From NCBI GenBank assembly GCA_945949045.1, contig CAMFDG010000009.1:1-62451 (forward strand): a stretch of 62,451 bases of DNA, given 5' to 3'. The first letter of the stretch is position 1. Each line of letters opens with the position of its first letter. The notes under the pieces were generated by a model that saw only the letters and a program-made list of their open reading frames with translations, had not been told where the DNA came from and ran no database searches. This document shows positions 51,880-59,782 of the stretch, in pieces. The translations under genes and the position numbers were made by a program. The DNA is from an uncultured Lachnospiraceae bacterium. Its GTDB lineage: Bacteria; Bacillota; Clostridia; Lachnospirales; Lachnospiraceae.

Positions 51880-51945
51880 TTCTAGAGAGAAATCAATACA
51901 AAGATTGATGACGGTCCTAAAATTTCTGATTTCTCCAAAAGGGGC
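51880..51945. repeat. Partial family D-like repeat
   Basis: GAGAAATCAATACAAAGATTGATGACGGTCCTAAAATTTC, read in two pieces, recalls the right part of family D (ATCAATCAAAGATTGGTGAC then AGTCCTCATG). AGAAATCA and TGATTTCT form the outer stem. It is a decayed copy. It lies directly after the amylase stop and may also help end transcription. Confidence 0.45.
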
Positions 51946-51964
51946 GGGGACAGATTATTTTTTC

Positions 51965-52110
51965 GTATTCGCCCAAATGAAATTGATATACAGACTGAAA
52001 ATGGGCGGCAGGGGTTGAGTTACGATCCTGCCGCCCATTTTTGTGGGTTGTGTGAGATAATTTTGGGCGTATAGAAGAAAAATGTAACATTTCAGTCTAC
52101 GCCATTCACA
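51965..52110. repeat. Hairpin array B2 (family B)
   Basis: Family B arms are seen as a leading half unit (TATTCGCCCA, ending 51975), a perfect hairpin ATGGGCGGCAGG/CCTGCCGCCCAT at 52001-52038, and a third unit TGGGCGTATAG (52064) with a decayed right arm TCTACGCCA near 52096-52104. Starts of the two right-hand units are 62 bp apart. The rest of this gap before array A4 (52110-52322) holds no gene; a stretch with AAGGAGGAACTCGCATAGCG near 52157 has no open frame after it. Confidence 0.75.
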
Positions 52111-52322
52111 AAGCCGCACCTTTGGTGCTTTTCCGTTGCTTTGCAGTCTGTAATTAAGGAGGAACTCGCATAGCGGGAGAATTTCGTTTGACACATCTTT
52201 GCTTATAACTGTATGACAAGCAAATTTATGTAAGCGGGACTCTCTTGTTGTACTGGTTATGGCTGAATTGATGCAGAAAAATTGCTTCTGCCGACCACGG
52301 TAAGGGTTTTTCGATGTATTGG

Positions 52323-52680
52323 TACGGGCGAAAATGGGAAAGGGCGAAAATCACCTGTATAGTTGGAGTGATATGTACGGGCGAAAATGGCAAAGACTGA
52401 AAATCACCCGTACAGTTGGAATGGTATGTACGGGCGGAAATAGGAAAGACTGAAAATCACCCGTACAGTTGGAATGATATGTACGGGCGAAAATGGGAAA
52501 GACTGAAAATCACCCGTACAGTTGGAATGGTATGTACGGGCGGAAATAGGAAAGACTGAAAATCACCCGTACAGTTGGAATGATATGTACGGGCGGAAAT
52601 GGGAAAGGGCGAAAATCACCCGTACAGTTGGAGAGATATGTACGGGCGGAAATAGAAAAAAGAAAAACCCCGCCCGTATA
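52323..52680. repeat. Hairpin array A4 (family A, seven units, exact 53 bp period)
   Basis: Seven units start at 52323, 52376, 52429, 52482, 52535, 52588 and 52641, every interval exactly 53 bp. Cores: TACGGGCG(A/G)AAATGG then a short middle and GAAAATCACCCGTA, 37 bp. The spacer is CAGTTGGAATG(G/A)TATG in nearly all units. Alternate units are more alike (GAAAATGG and GGAAATAG types), suggesting duplication of two-unit blocks. In the last unit both arms change together (TACGGGCGG with CCGCCCGTA), keeping pairing, and this unit also forms part of the M20 gene terminator. Confidence 0.95.
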
Positions 52681-52705
52681 TGGAAATACTACAGGCAGGG
52701 TTTGT
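52650..52705 (-). terminator. Terminator of the M20 gene overlapping array A4
   Basis: On the minus strand, AACCCTGCCTG (about 52693-52703) pairs with CGGGCGGGGTT (about 52667-52677), followed by TTTCTTTTTT, a rho-independent terminator 12 bp after the M20 stop. Its 3' arm and T-tract are the right half of the last family A unit. Confidence 0.7.
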
Positions 52706-52714
52706 TCCGATTTT

Positions 52715-53899
52715 CTATGCGTTTTCCTTCAGCCACCGCAGGGCACTGGTAACGAGCAGAGCACTTCCGATGGGAAGAATATCCTCGTTGAAGACCACAT
52801 GATCGTTGTGCATCGGTTTCCCGTACAGCTCATTTTCCTGTGGGGTACCGGCACCCAGCAGAATGTAACTGCAGGGGATCTCGTAAGTATAAGAAGCGAA
52901 ATCCTCGGAGCCCATCCCCCCCTGACTGAAAACATATACCAGGTTCGGATTGTAGGCATCCTTGATATATTCCGAGATGGTCTTGGTCATCTCTTCATCA
53001 TTGTGAAGAGGCGGTGCGGAGGCAATCTCGGTGACAGCAGCCTGTCCGCGGAACAGGGCAGCAGTCTGTGAGGAGATTTCTTCGATTCTCTTGTAAATCT
53101 GTGCGGAGAGATCCCGGTCCAGGGTACGGATGGTGCCCTCCATCACAACCTCTTCGGGAATGATATTGGGGGCCTGACCGCCTGCAAATTTTCCGATGGT
53201 TACAACCGCCGGCATGGTGGGGGTAACTTCTCTTGCGATGATCTCCTGCAGGGAGAGGAAAACATGTGCAGCGATGTTGATGGGGTCCACGCCGTTCTCC
53301 GGCATCGCGCCGTGACAGCCCTTTCCTTTTACGGAAATACGAAACAGGGTACAGCCTGCCATACAGGTGCCAAGGCCACAGAGCACAAGTCCGGATGGGG
53401 TTCCGGAGTTGACGTGCAGTGCCATTCCCGCATCGACTTTGGGATTTTCCAGTACACCGGCCTTCAGCATGGTTTTGGCACCGGTAAAACCCTCCTCATC
53501 CGGCTGGAAAACCAGCTTGATGGTTCCGGCAATTTCGCCCTGATGCTCCTTTAACAGCTTGGCAGCGCCTAAGAGCATGGTGGTATGCATGTCGTGCCCG
53601 CAGGCGTGCATGCTGTTATTTTTCGATGCAAAGTCCACTGGTGCCTCCTCCTTGATGGCTAAGGCATCCATGTCGGCGCGCAGTAAAAAGGTTTTCCCCG
53701 GTTTGTTTCCTTCGATGGTGGCCACAATGCCGCTCTCGCAGATTTCTTTTGGCTCATAGCCGAATTCCTTCAGCTTTTCTTTCACAAATTCTTTTGTCTT
53801 CGGCAGAACCGGTCCTACTTCCGGGCACCGGTGAATGGTGCGGCGGATATCGATCAGATCCGGTTTTAACTGGTTTGCTTCTTTAAAAATGTTGTTCAT
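52715..53899 (-). CDS. M20 family amidohydrolase/metallopeptidase
   Basis: A 394-residue zinc enzyme of the M20D (hippurate hydrolase/N-acyl-amino acid amidohydrolase) group. Metal and catalytic segments are HACGHDMHTTMLLGAAKLLK (H-x-D-like, zinc His and Asp), LVFQPDEEGFTGAKTMLKAG (catalytic and zinc Glu), MALHVNSGTPSG (His) and MGSEDFASYTYEIPCSYILL (late metal His region). The dimerisation domain sits between (GKGCHGAMPENGVDPINIAA). It cleaves N-acyl or aryl amides of amino acids in the cytoplasm. Its start at 53899 follows AAGGAGGTAACACT. A serine hydrolase gene lies 33 bp upstream on the same strand. Confidence 0.93.
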   Translation of the reverse strand: MNNIFKEANQLKPDLIDIRRTIHRCPEVGPVLPKTKEFVKEKLKEFGYEPKEICESGIVATIEGNKPGKTFLLRADMDALAIKEEAPVDFASKNNSMHACGHDMHTTMLLGAAKLLKEHQGEIAGTIKLVFQPDEEGFTGAKTMLKAGVLENPKVDAGMALHVNSGTPSGLVLCGLGTCMAGCTLFRISVKGKGCHGAMPENGVDPINIAAHVFLSLQEIIAREVTPTMPAVVTIGKFAGGQAPNIIPEEVVMEGTIRTLDRDLSAQIYKRIEEISSQTAALFRGQAAVTEIASAPPLHNDEEMTKTISEYIKDAYNPNLVYVFSQGGMGSEDFASYTYEIPCSYILLGAGTPQENELYGKPMHNDHVVFNEDILPIGSALLVTSALRWLKENA

Positions 53900-53932
53900 A
53901 GTGTTACCTCCTTGTCCTTTATAATTACAGTA

Positions 53933-55399
53933 TTAAATCCGGTGGCCGGTATAGGAAAACTCTGTTTTTATTGCCATGCTGCGTTTTTTTTGTACGGTGA
54001 CGGCAAGCGACTTACCGGAAGGAATCAACTGGGCAGCAACGCCAAGCGGTCCGTTCAGATAGCAGAGCTTTAAGTTCAGATGGTCTTTTTCCCAGGCCCA
54101 CGCCCCTGCAGTCTGGGCGGTGCAGATGTCGCCGCAGGTATAGTAATGTGCATTTTTTATGCCATCGATTCGATTGTCCCGCCAGCTGTTATAACCAAAT
54201 TGCAGGCAGCGGGTTCGACCATCGGAAAAAGAACAGGTGATGGTCAGGGTGTTCGGTTCATCCGGCAAGAAAGACAATGTAAGTTTTTGGATATGTTCCT
54301 CATTATCCGCAAGCTCATAGGTTCCCGTCAGAGACCGGGGCAGATCCCCTGTTCCCGGCGGACAGGAAATGGTAAAGTGCCTTTTTTCGGAATCCGCTTC
54401 TGTGAGGGCAGCCAGATTCACCGGCCCGCAGGCGGGAAGCAGGTGCGCCCACATTTCATCCATCAGTCCACCCATATCTTCCGTTCCGGAAAGGGTGGCA
54501 ATGATGAGGTTTTCCCTGGGGGCCACGATGACGAACTGGCCGTAGGCACCGTCTCCCCGGTAGACGCCATCAGGGATGCACTGCCAGATCTGGTAGCCGT
54601 AACCGTATCCCCAGTTATCTCCGTCATCGTAGATATCGCCTCCTGCGGAGGGGATGAGATTGGAAGTCATACGCCGGATCCAGTCAGGGGAAAGGAGCTG
54701 TTTTCCTTCCCATTTTCCCTCCTGCAATAAGAAGACGCCCAGTTTCGCAATGGATTCCACAGACAGATTCAGACCGATGCCGCCCAGGGAATTGCCCTCC
54801 GGCGAAAGATCCCAGGCAAAGTCTGTGATGTCCAGCGGATCAAAAAAACGTGGTTTTAAATAATCTGCCAGGGGTTTACCGCTGACTCTGGTTAAAATTG
54901 CGGAAAGCACATAGGTTGCTGTCGTATCATAGAAGAAGGTGCTCCCCGGTTCGTATACCGGAGTAATCTTCAGGAACTCTGCGACCCAGTTTCCGTCAAA
55001 CTCGTAGTTTAAAATCGGAGGTTCTTCTGTCTGACCTGTACTCATGGTAAGCAGGTGCTCGATTTTTATCTGTTTTGCTTTTTCGCTGATGGAATTGGAA
55101 TATGCACTCTTTTCCAGCTCCTCCCGGAAAAAGGAATACACGGTGTCCCCCGTATGAATCAGTCCCTCCTGCAGGGCAAAGCCAATCCCTATGGCGGTAA
55201 AGGCTTTGCTGAGAGAATAGAGCATATGCAGATCCCCTTTTCGGTAGGGGGTCCATTCGGCTTCGCAGCAGACATAGGAGCCCCTCAGCAGCAGAAAGTC
55301 GTGCAGTTCAATGCCCCGCTCACTGACAGCGGTAAAAAAGGCATCGACTTCTGCCCGATCAATATTTGCGGTTTCTAAGTTTGTTCGTTTCAATTTCAT
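53933..55399 (-). CDS. Beta-lactamase-fold serine hydrolase
   Basis: A 488-residue class C beta-lactamase-like hydrolase. The S-x-x-K nucleophile motif is MLYSLSKAFTAIGIGFALQE (about residues 61-80). The Y-x-N/S equivalent lies in FFYDTTATYVLSAILTRVSG, and the third motif region is YRGDGAYGQFVIVAPRENLI. The last 150 residues form an extra beta-rich lipocalin-like domain (GTYELADNEEHIQKLTLSFL). No signal peptide is evident. It could be an esterase or D-amino-acid peptidase; it need not give antibiotic resistance. It lies 33 bp before the M20 gene, so both may act on the same N-acyl compounds. Confidence 0.88.
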   Translation of the reverse strand: MKLKRTNLETANIDRAEVDAFFTAVSERGIELHDFLLLRGSYVCCEAEWTPYRKGDLHMLYSLSKAFTAIGIGFALQEGLIHTGDTVYSFFREELEKSAYSNSISEKAKQIKIEHLLTMSTGQTEEPPILNYEFDGNWVAEFLKITPVYEPGSTFFYDTTATYVLSAILTRVSGKPLADYLKPRFFDPLDITDFAWDLSPEGNSLGGIGLNLSVESIAKLGVFLLQEGKWEGKQLLSPDWIRRMTSNLIPSAGGDIYDDGDNWGYGYGYQIWQCIPDGVYRGDGAYGQFVIVAPRENLIIATLSGTEDMGGLMDEMWAHLLPACGPVNLAALTEADSEKRHFTISCPPGTGDLPRSLTGTYELADNEEHIQKLTLSFLPDEPNTLTITCSFSDGRTRCLQFGYNSWRDNRIDGIKNAHYYTCGDICTAQTAGAWAWEKDHLNLKLCYLNGPLGVAAQLIPSGKSLAVTVQKKRSMAIKTEFSYTGHRI

Positions 55400-55504
55400 A
55401 CTAATTTATCCTCGCAGCCTTCTTTTATGCAATATCATACTACAGTTACTCAAGAATTGCATTATTTTTCGAAACATGGGGGAAATAGAAGTAGATTTGA
55501 CGAA

Positions 55505-55545
55505 TTGACAGTAAGTGGGTCCTGTGCTAATATGAACAATGTTCA
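55505..55545 (+). promoter_or_regulatory. tetR promoter with palindromic operator
   Basis: TTGACA (55505-55510) and TAATAT (55528-55533) with a 17 bp spacer. The perfect palindrome TGAACAATGTTCA (55533-55545) begins in the -10 box, so a bound repressor would block transcription. The TetR gene starts 30 bp downstream, indicating autoregulation. Confidence 0.75.
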
Positions 55546-55574
55546 CATAAAAGGGATCAATACAGGGAGGACAG

Positions 55575-56132
55575 ATGAAGGCGGGAGTGACTTCAAAGGA
55601 AGAGATCATGCAGGTGTGTCGCCGGATTGTTTTAGAGCAGGGATTATCGGCGGTAAACATGCGGGCGGTGGCATCGGCCTGTCATATTGCCCTTGGCACA
55701 TTATATAACTATTACTCCGACAAGGATGAATTGGTGCTGGCAACTGTGGAAAGTGTCTGGATGGATATTTTTCATATGGATCAAAGCTGTAAAATACGGG
55801 ATTCTTTTGGGGAGTATGTCAGGGAATTGTATGAGCGGGTGCTGGAGGGGATAAAGGCATATCCAAATTTTTTTACCGCTCATTCTGTGGGGATAGCCAA
55901 TGCAGAAAAAGGCAGAGCCAGGAGCATGATGGAGCATTATTTCAGCCATATGAAAGCGGGGATGCAAAAAGCGCTGGAGGCTGATCATAAGGTGAGAGCG
56001 GATGCATTTTCCGGGGAATTTACTAAGGAAAATTTTGTGGGATTTGTTCTGGAAAATATGCTGCTTCTTCTGATGCAGGGGCGGGGTGACTGCGGGGTTC
56101 TGATTGAGATGATCCGGCGCGGAATCTACTAG
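55575..56132 (+). CDS. TetR family regulator
   Basis: A 185-residue repressor with an N-terminal TetR helix-turn-helix (VTSKEEIMQVCRRIVLEQGL, VNMRAVASACHIALGTLYNY, YSDKDELVLATVES) and a helical ligand-binding domain (about 60-185). AGGGAGG lies before ATG 55575. Upstream it has its own promoter and a TGAACAATGTTCA palindrome. It is divergent from the serine hydrolase gene at 55399, which it may control together with the MCP-like remnant downstream. The ligand is unknown. Confidence 0.9.
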   Translation: MKAGVTSKEEIMQVCRRIVLEQGLSAVNMRAVASACHIALGTLYNYYSDKDELVLATVESVWMDIFHMDQSCKIRDSFGEYVRELYERVLEGIKAYPNFFTAHSVGIANAEKGRARSMMEHYFSHMKAGMQKALEADHKVRADAFSGEFTKENFVGFVLENMLLLLMQGRGDCGVLIEMIRRGIY

Positions 56133-56182
56133 AGTTTTATCATGATTATAATCCGCCTTTCGCAGAAAGGCGGATTATAAGT

Positions 56183-57285
56183 ATGAAAAAAAAGAAAACA
56201 ATTTCAATGATGGCATCGTTATTTCTGATCGCTCTTGTACCGACGTTGGCAGCTGCTGTTATTGTCGCTGTGTCAGGCTGTAAGTCACTGTCAGATTCCC
56301 TGGAAAATGATGTCTATCATGAACTGCTTGTTGCAGCACAGGGGTTAGCGAATTACTATGAACAGGATATTCGGAATGCAGCGGATCATCAACCTTCCTA
56401 TGATCATGATTATGTAGACAGTCTGTTGAAGGATGATGTGCAACTGACCCTTTTCATGCAGGATGTCCGCTTTGTTACTTCTGTCGAGGATAAAAGTAAT
56501 GCAACCGGAAGAAATGAGGGAACAAATTAGGATCCGGATATCTGGAAAACGGTGTCTGCCGGAAATGTAATCGGTATGTCTTTTGCCGGAAAAGAAGAAA
56601 AGATTGTACATAATCAGGTGGTCTCTGCAATGGTAAAATTGCTGATATTTAGCGGGATTATTGTGATCATCTGCGGTATTGCCGTGATCATCATTGCAAG
56701 AAAAATTAAAGAACCACTTGAAATCATTGCAAGGAACCTTCAGCTTTTGTCGAATGGTGAGTTGCAGCCATATAAGAACGCAACAAGTAATGTGACGGAA
56801 ATTGATTCCATTATCCAGTCACGGAAGAAGATGTCCGCAACGCTTCAGGATATTGTAAAGAAGGTTCAGCAGGCATCGGAAGATTTGCTTTCAAGCGGAA
56901 ATCAATTGCGGAGCAGACAAATCTGTTATCCTTAAACGCTTCCATCGAGGCTGCCAGAGCCGGAGAGGCGGGCAGAGGATTTGCGGTTGTGGCAAATGAG
57001 ATCTCTGCCCTTGCAGATCAGTCCAGCGAGTCTGCTAAGAAGGTTGAGGAGATACTTGAAAACCTTGTTTCCGATTCAAAGCATTCTATTGAGAAGATGA
57101 AAGAGGTTAATAAACACTTACAGGAGCAGCAGGAAAAGTTAAAGAGTACACAGACTGAATTTGCAAATGTAAGCAGTGGTATTGAAAATACGAAAAATCA
57201 AAGTGGATTAGTTGACGGACAGGCGGAGGAGGTGCGGGAACAGGCTCAGGTCCTCGAAAAAGCAATGAGATTCTTTAAATTGTAA
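56183..57285 (+). pseudogene. Methyl-accepting chemotaxis protein, broken
   Basis: Reading frame 1 (56183-56530) holds the first membrane helix (ISMMASLFLIALVPTLAAAV) and part of an extracellular single-Cache domain, then TAG at 56528. The same frame continues (DPDIWKTVSAGNVIGMSFAG) through the second helix (VKLLIFSGIIVIICGIAVII) and HAMP (LQLLSNGELQPYKNATSNVT) to 56935. There a deletion joins it out of frame to the signalling tip ([40 protein letters not shown]) and ends at 57285. Roughly half of the methyl-accepting domain is missing. The hairpin TCCGCCTTTCGCAGAAAGGCGGA (56151-56173) precedes it. Confidence 0.85.
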
Positions 57286-57287
57286 GA

Positions 57288-57911
57288 TTAAAGCTTAACG
57301 CGATAAATCCGGTAAAATTCTTCCACTTGCCGATCCAGAATGGAGAGCGCTTCCTCCACCTGATCTTCCTGTCCTGCATACATATTCAGCAGCAGGAAAA
57401 TCGGAGCATAGAAATTGATGGCAGCTGCTCGGGCATCGCCTGCATAGAACACGCCCTGCTTCATCATTTCGTCAAACAGCTTCGTCTGATAGGAGATGGC
57501 GTTCTCCATGAAAATGCGGTGAAACATTTCATAAATCTGCGGATTCTGGTACTGTTCCATGTGAGCCAGCTTCCAGAATCGGGAAATATAGGGATCTGTC
57601 AGGTAGAAGACAAATACTTTCCGGGAAAGCGCAGTCAGATCTTCCAGACTTAAATTTTTGTAAAAGTCCGAGGCGCTTTCATAGGAACTGTCATACTGCG
57701 GCATCCCCAGCCGGACAGACAGATCGCTGATGTGTGCAGAGATCAGCTCCACAATGGAATCAAAGATCTCCTGTTTGCTCTTAAAATGCTTATACAGTGA
57801 GGCGTCCTTGATTCCAACTGCATCAGCTATATTTTTTACACTGGTCCCTTTATATCCTTTCGTGGAGAACAGGGTCAGCGCTTCTTCCGTAATCCGTTCT
57901 TTTGTTGTCAT
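57288..57911 (-). CDS. TetR family regulator
   Basis: A 207-residue repressor. The N-terminal helix-turn-helix reads TTKERITEEALTLFSTKGYK, GTSVKNIADAVGIKDASLYK, HFKSKQEIFDSIVELI. The C-terminal helical domain includes LARKVFVF-like FYLTDPYISRFWKLAHMEQY and PQIYEMFHRIFMENAISYQT. The start at 57911 is set by GGAG and overlaps the stop of the upstream radical SAM gene as ATGA, so it is the second gene of that operon. Two matching 16 bp sites (GCTAGCGATTACTAGC, GCTAGTGAATACTAGC) in the operon promoter are the likely operators. Confidence 0.9.
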   Translation of the reverse strand: MTTKERITEEALTLFSTKGYKGTSVKNIADAVGIKDASLYKHFKSKQEIFDSIVELISAHISDLSVRLGMPQYDSSYESASDFYKNLSLEDLTALSRKVFVFYLTDPYISRFWKLAHMEQYQNPQIYEMFHRIFMENAISYQTKLFDEMMKQGVFYAGDARAAAINFYAPIFLLLNMYAGQEDQVEEALSILDRQVEEFYRIYRVKL

Positions 57912-58546
57912 GATGTTTCTCCAATCAATTTCTTCACTTCTGTTTCCTGCGCAAACAGCGTGCATCCACCGACGTGGCTATCCTCCAGCATACCACAGTC
58001 TTGCAGTTTTTGAAACAGTGGAGAGTGCAGCGCCTCCCTCAGAGAATGGTTCTTAAGGCTCAAGTCAGAGTAAGCTGAAAATGGACATGGCTCTGCAGCC
58101 CCATAGGCGTTAATATGGAAAAATCCGCGACCTGCAGCAAGACATCCGCCCATCGGTTTCCTTTTCGTTTCCCTCGATACTGAGTACCGGAAGAAGATTT
58201 GGATTGTCCTCCAGAAGACGCAGTCCCGGATCCTGCAGCATGGTTCCATTGGTGAAAACCGGAAATAAAATTTTCCTATGTAATCCTGCTGCACGAAGCA
58301 CATCCTGCCGCAAAAGGGGCTCGCCGCCCGCCAGAAGAATAAAGGAAATGCCAAGATCTTCTGCTTCTGCAAAGATCCGTTCCCAATCCTTCGTTGAGAG
58401 AAGCTGTTTTTCCGCTTCTTCGGAATCCACGCATCCGTGATTGGCCCTTGCGTAGCAGCCCTTACAGTGGAGGTTGCATTTGGTTGTGATGCTGGCAATC
58501 AGAAAGGGAGGAATGTGTTCGCCCCGATCTTCAAATTCTTTTCCAT
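57908..58546 (-). pseudogene. Radical SAM/SPASM protein with frameshift and internal deletion
   Basis: ATG 58546 starts MEKN, then one base is missing, and the frame continues EDRGEHIPPFLIASITTKCN with the cluster motif KCNLHCKGC (C-x3-C-x2-C) and LGISFILLAGGEPLLRQDVL. After PVLSIEGNEKETDGR the frame jumps to GGCLAAGRGFFHINAYGAAE, PCPFSAYSDLSLKNHSLREA and the final VGGCTLFAQETEVKKLIGET. Relatives have about 110 more residues at that junction, so an internal deletion has removed part of the barrel. The SPASM-like cysteines remain. It precedes the tetR gene in one operon and is almost surely inactive. Confidence 0.85.
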
Positions 58547-58669
58547 GGTTTATATACCTTTCTTACGCATTCATTCCTTGAAATATCTGTATTTCCTGCT
58601 ATTGTCTGTTATACTTGGAGAATCAATTTCTGATGGATCCTTTTCCCCGCTTTTGAAAAATTCATGCAG

Positions 58670-58721
58670 GCTAGCGATTACTAGCTATTTATAGTATAGG
58701 CTAGTGAATACTAGCTGTCAA
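58670..58721 (-). promoter_or_regulatory. Promoter with paired TetR operators
   Basis: On the minus strand TTGACA (plus 58716-58721) and TATACT (plus 58693-58698) have a 17 bp spacer. Operator GCTAGTGAATACTAGC (58700-58715) fills the spacer exactly. A second near-identical palindrome GCTAGCGATTACTAGC (58670-58685) lies just downstream of the transcript start, centres 30 bp apart. This is a textbook repressor arrangement for the radical SAM-tetR operon. Confidence 0.85.
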
Positions 58722-58740
58722 GGAAAATTTTTAAAAACCC

Positions 58741-58771
58741 TTGACTCTGACGCAGCGTGATAGTGTATTCT
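58741..58771 (+). promoter_or_regulatory. MerR-type promoter (19 bp spacer)
   Basis: TTGACT (58741-58746) and TATTCT (58766-58771) separated by 19 bp, with the sequence CTCTGACGCAGCGTGATAG in between, typical of TipA/Mta-like regulators that use TTGACTCTGACGC(n)GCGTCAGAG dyads. The MerR gene begins 26 bp later. Confidence 0.8.
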
Positions 58772-58796
58772 GTTTCTGCAGGGAGGAAATGAGATT

Positions 58797-59522
58797 ATGA
58801 TGACTGTTCATGAAGTAAGCAAATTAACCGGAGTAAGTATACGTACTCTGCATTATTATGACGAGATCGGGCTTCTGCATCCACCGGTGACGACCGAAGC
58901 GGGATACAGAATGTATGACGATACAAGCTTAGAGCGTCTGCAAAGCATCCTGTTGTTTAAAGAGCTGGAATTCCCGCTTAAGGATATTAAGAGAATTCTT
59001 GACAGCCCTGAGTTTGATCAGAGGGAAGCTTTAGAACAGCAGATCAAATTGCTTACTATGAAGAAGGAACATATTGAGAATCTCATCACCTTTGCAAAAC
59101 AAATAAAATTAACAGGAGTGAATACGATGGATTTTAAAGCATTTGATACGAAGAAAATAGACGAATACACAAAGCAGGCCAGGGAAAAGTGGGGAAACAC
59201 TGAGGCGTACAGAGAATTTGAGCGTAAAACTTCGGATTATTCGGATGAAAAGAAGAAGGCGGTTGGTATGGATCTGATGGGAATTTTTACAGAGTTTGGC
59301 TCTATGATGGATCGAAACCCTGAGGATGAACGGGTACAGGCACAGGTTGGAAAACTGCAGCAGTTTATCACGGATAACTATTACACCTGTACAAAGGAAA
59401 TCCTTGCCGGTCTCGGGCAGATGTATGCGGCAGGAGGAGAAATGACGGACAATATCGATGCGGCCGGAGGCAAAGGCACTGCGGAGTTTGCCTCCAGGGC
59501 AATTGCCATTTATTGTGAGTAA
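58797..59522 (+). CDS. MerR regulator with TipAS drug-binding domain
   Basis: A 241-residue protein. Residues 1-70 are a MerR winged helix-turn-helix (TVHEVSKLTGVSIRTLHYYD, GYRMYDDTSLERLQSILLFK). Residues 75-108 form the dimer coil. Residues 120-241 are a TipAS antibiotic-recognition domain (KWGNTEAYREFERKTSDYSD, YYTCTKEILAGLGQMYAAGG, AAGGKGTAEFASRAIAIYCE). The family (Mta, SkgA, TipAL) activates multidrug genes when bound to thiopeptides or other hydrophobic drugs. GGGAGG lies before tandem ATGs (58797, 58800). No efflux gene follows, so it may act on distant targets or only itself. Confidence 0.93.
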   Translation: MMTVHEVSKLTGVSIRTLHYYDEIGLLHPPVTTEAGYRMYDDTSLERLQSILLFKELEFPLKDIKRILDSPEFDQREALEQQIKLLTMKKEHIENLITFAKQIKLTGVNTMDFKAFDTKKIDEYTKQAREKWGNTEAYREFERKTSDYSDEKKKAVGMDLMGIFTEFGSMMDRNPEDERVQAQVGKLQQFITDNYYTCTKEILAGLGQMYAAGGEMTDNIDAAGGKGTAEFASRAIAIYCE

Positions 59523-59526
59523 TAAA

Positions 59527-59756
59527 TGGGCGGTAGAAGTAAATAATTTCCTATACGCCCACCTAAAATAATAAAATAACAGATTTGACTCCAAAAATGG
59601 GCGCCGAGTTGAAAAAATTCTCTATTCGCCCATATTTTGGGAGATGAGCTCTGCTAAAAAACAAATGATGGGCGGATAGAAAAAAAATACTTGCTACCGC
59701 CCATTTTTACACTTTTGGGGAGAGGTTCCGGTTCGCTCAGTGGGCGAATACACAAA
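59527..59756. repeat. Hairpin array B3 (family B, 71 bp period)
   Basis: Four units start with TGGGCG at 59527, 59598, 59669 and 59741 (intervals 71, 71, 72 bp). Arms: TGGGCGGTAG/CTATACGCCCA, TGGGCGCCGAG/CTCTATTCGCCCA, TGGGCGGATAG/CTACCGCCCA, then a lone left arm TGGGCGAATAC. Loops are A/T-rich (AAGTAAATAATTTC, TTGAAAAAATT, AAAAAAAATACTTG). Spacers of about 36 bp contain no genes. The array fills the space between the MerR gene and the convergent XRE gene. Confidence 0.9.
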
Positions 59757-59782
59757 AACATAAAGAAAATGTTCTTTTTATA

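Noticed and set aside
52323-52680. CRISPR array
   Set aside because: Regular 53 bp period with a conserved 37 bp core looks CRISPR-like, but the 16 bp spacers are nearly identical to each other, the core has inverted arms at both ends and no cas gene is in the window.
53933-55399. True beta-lactamase resistance gene
   Set aside because: The S-x-x-K fold is present but there is no signal peptide and a long extra C-terminal domain exists, which fits cytoplasmic esterase or peptidase relatives better.
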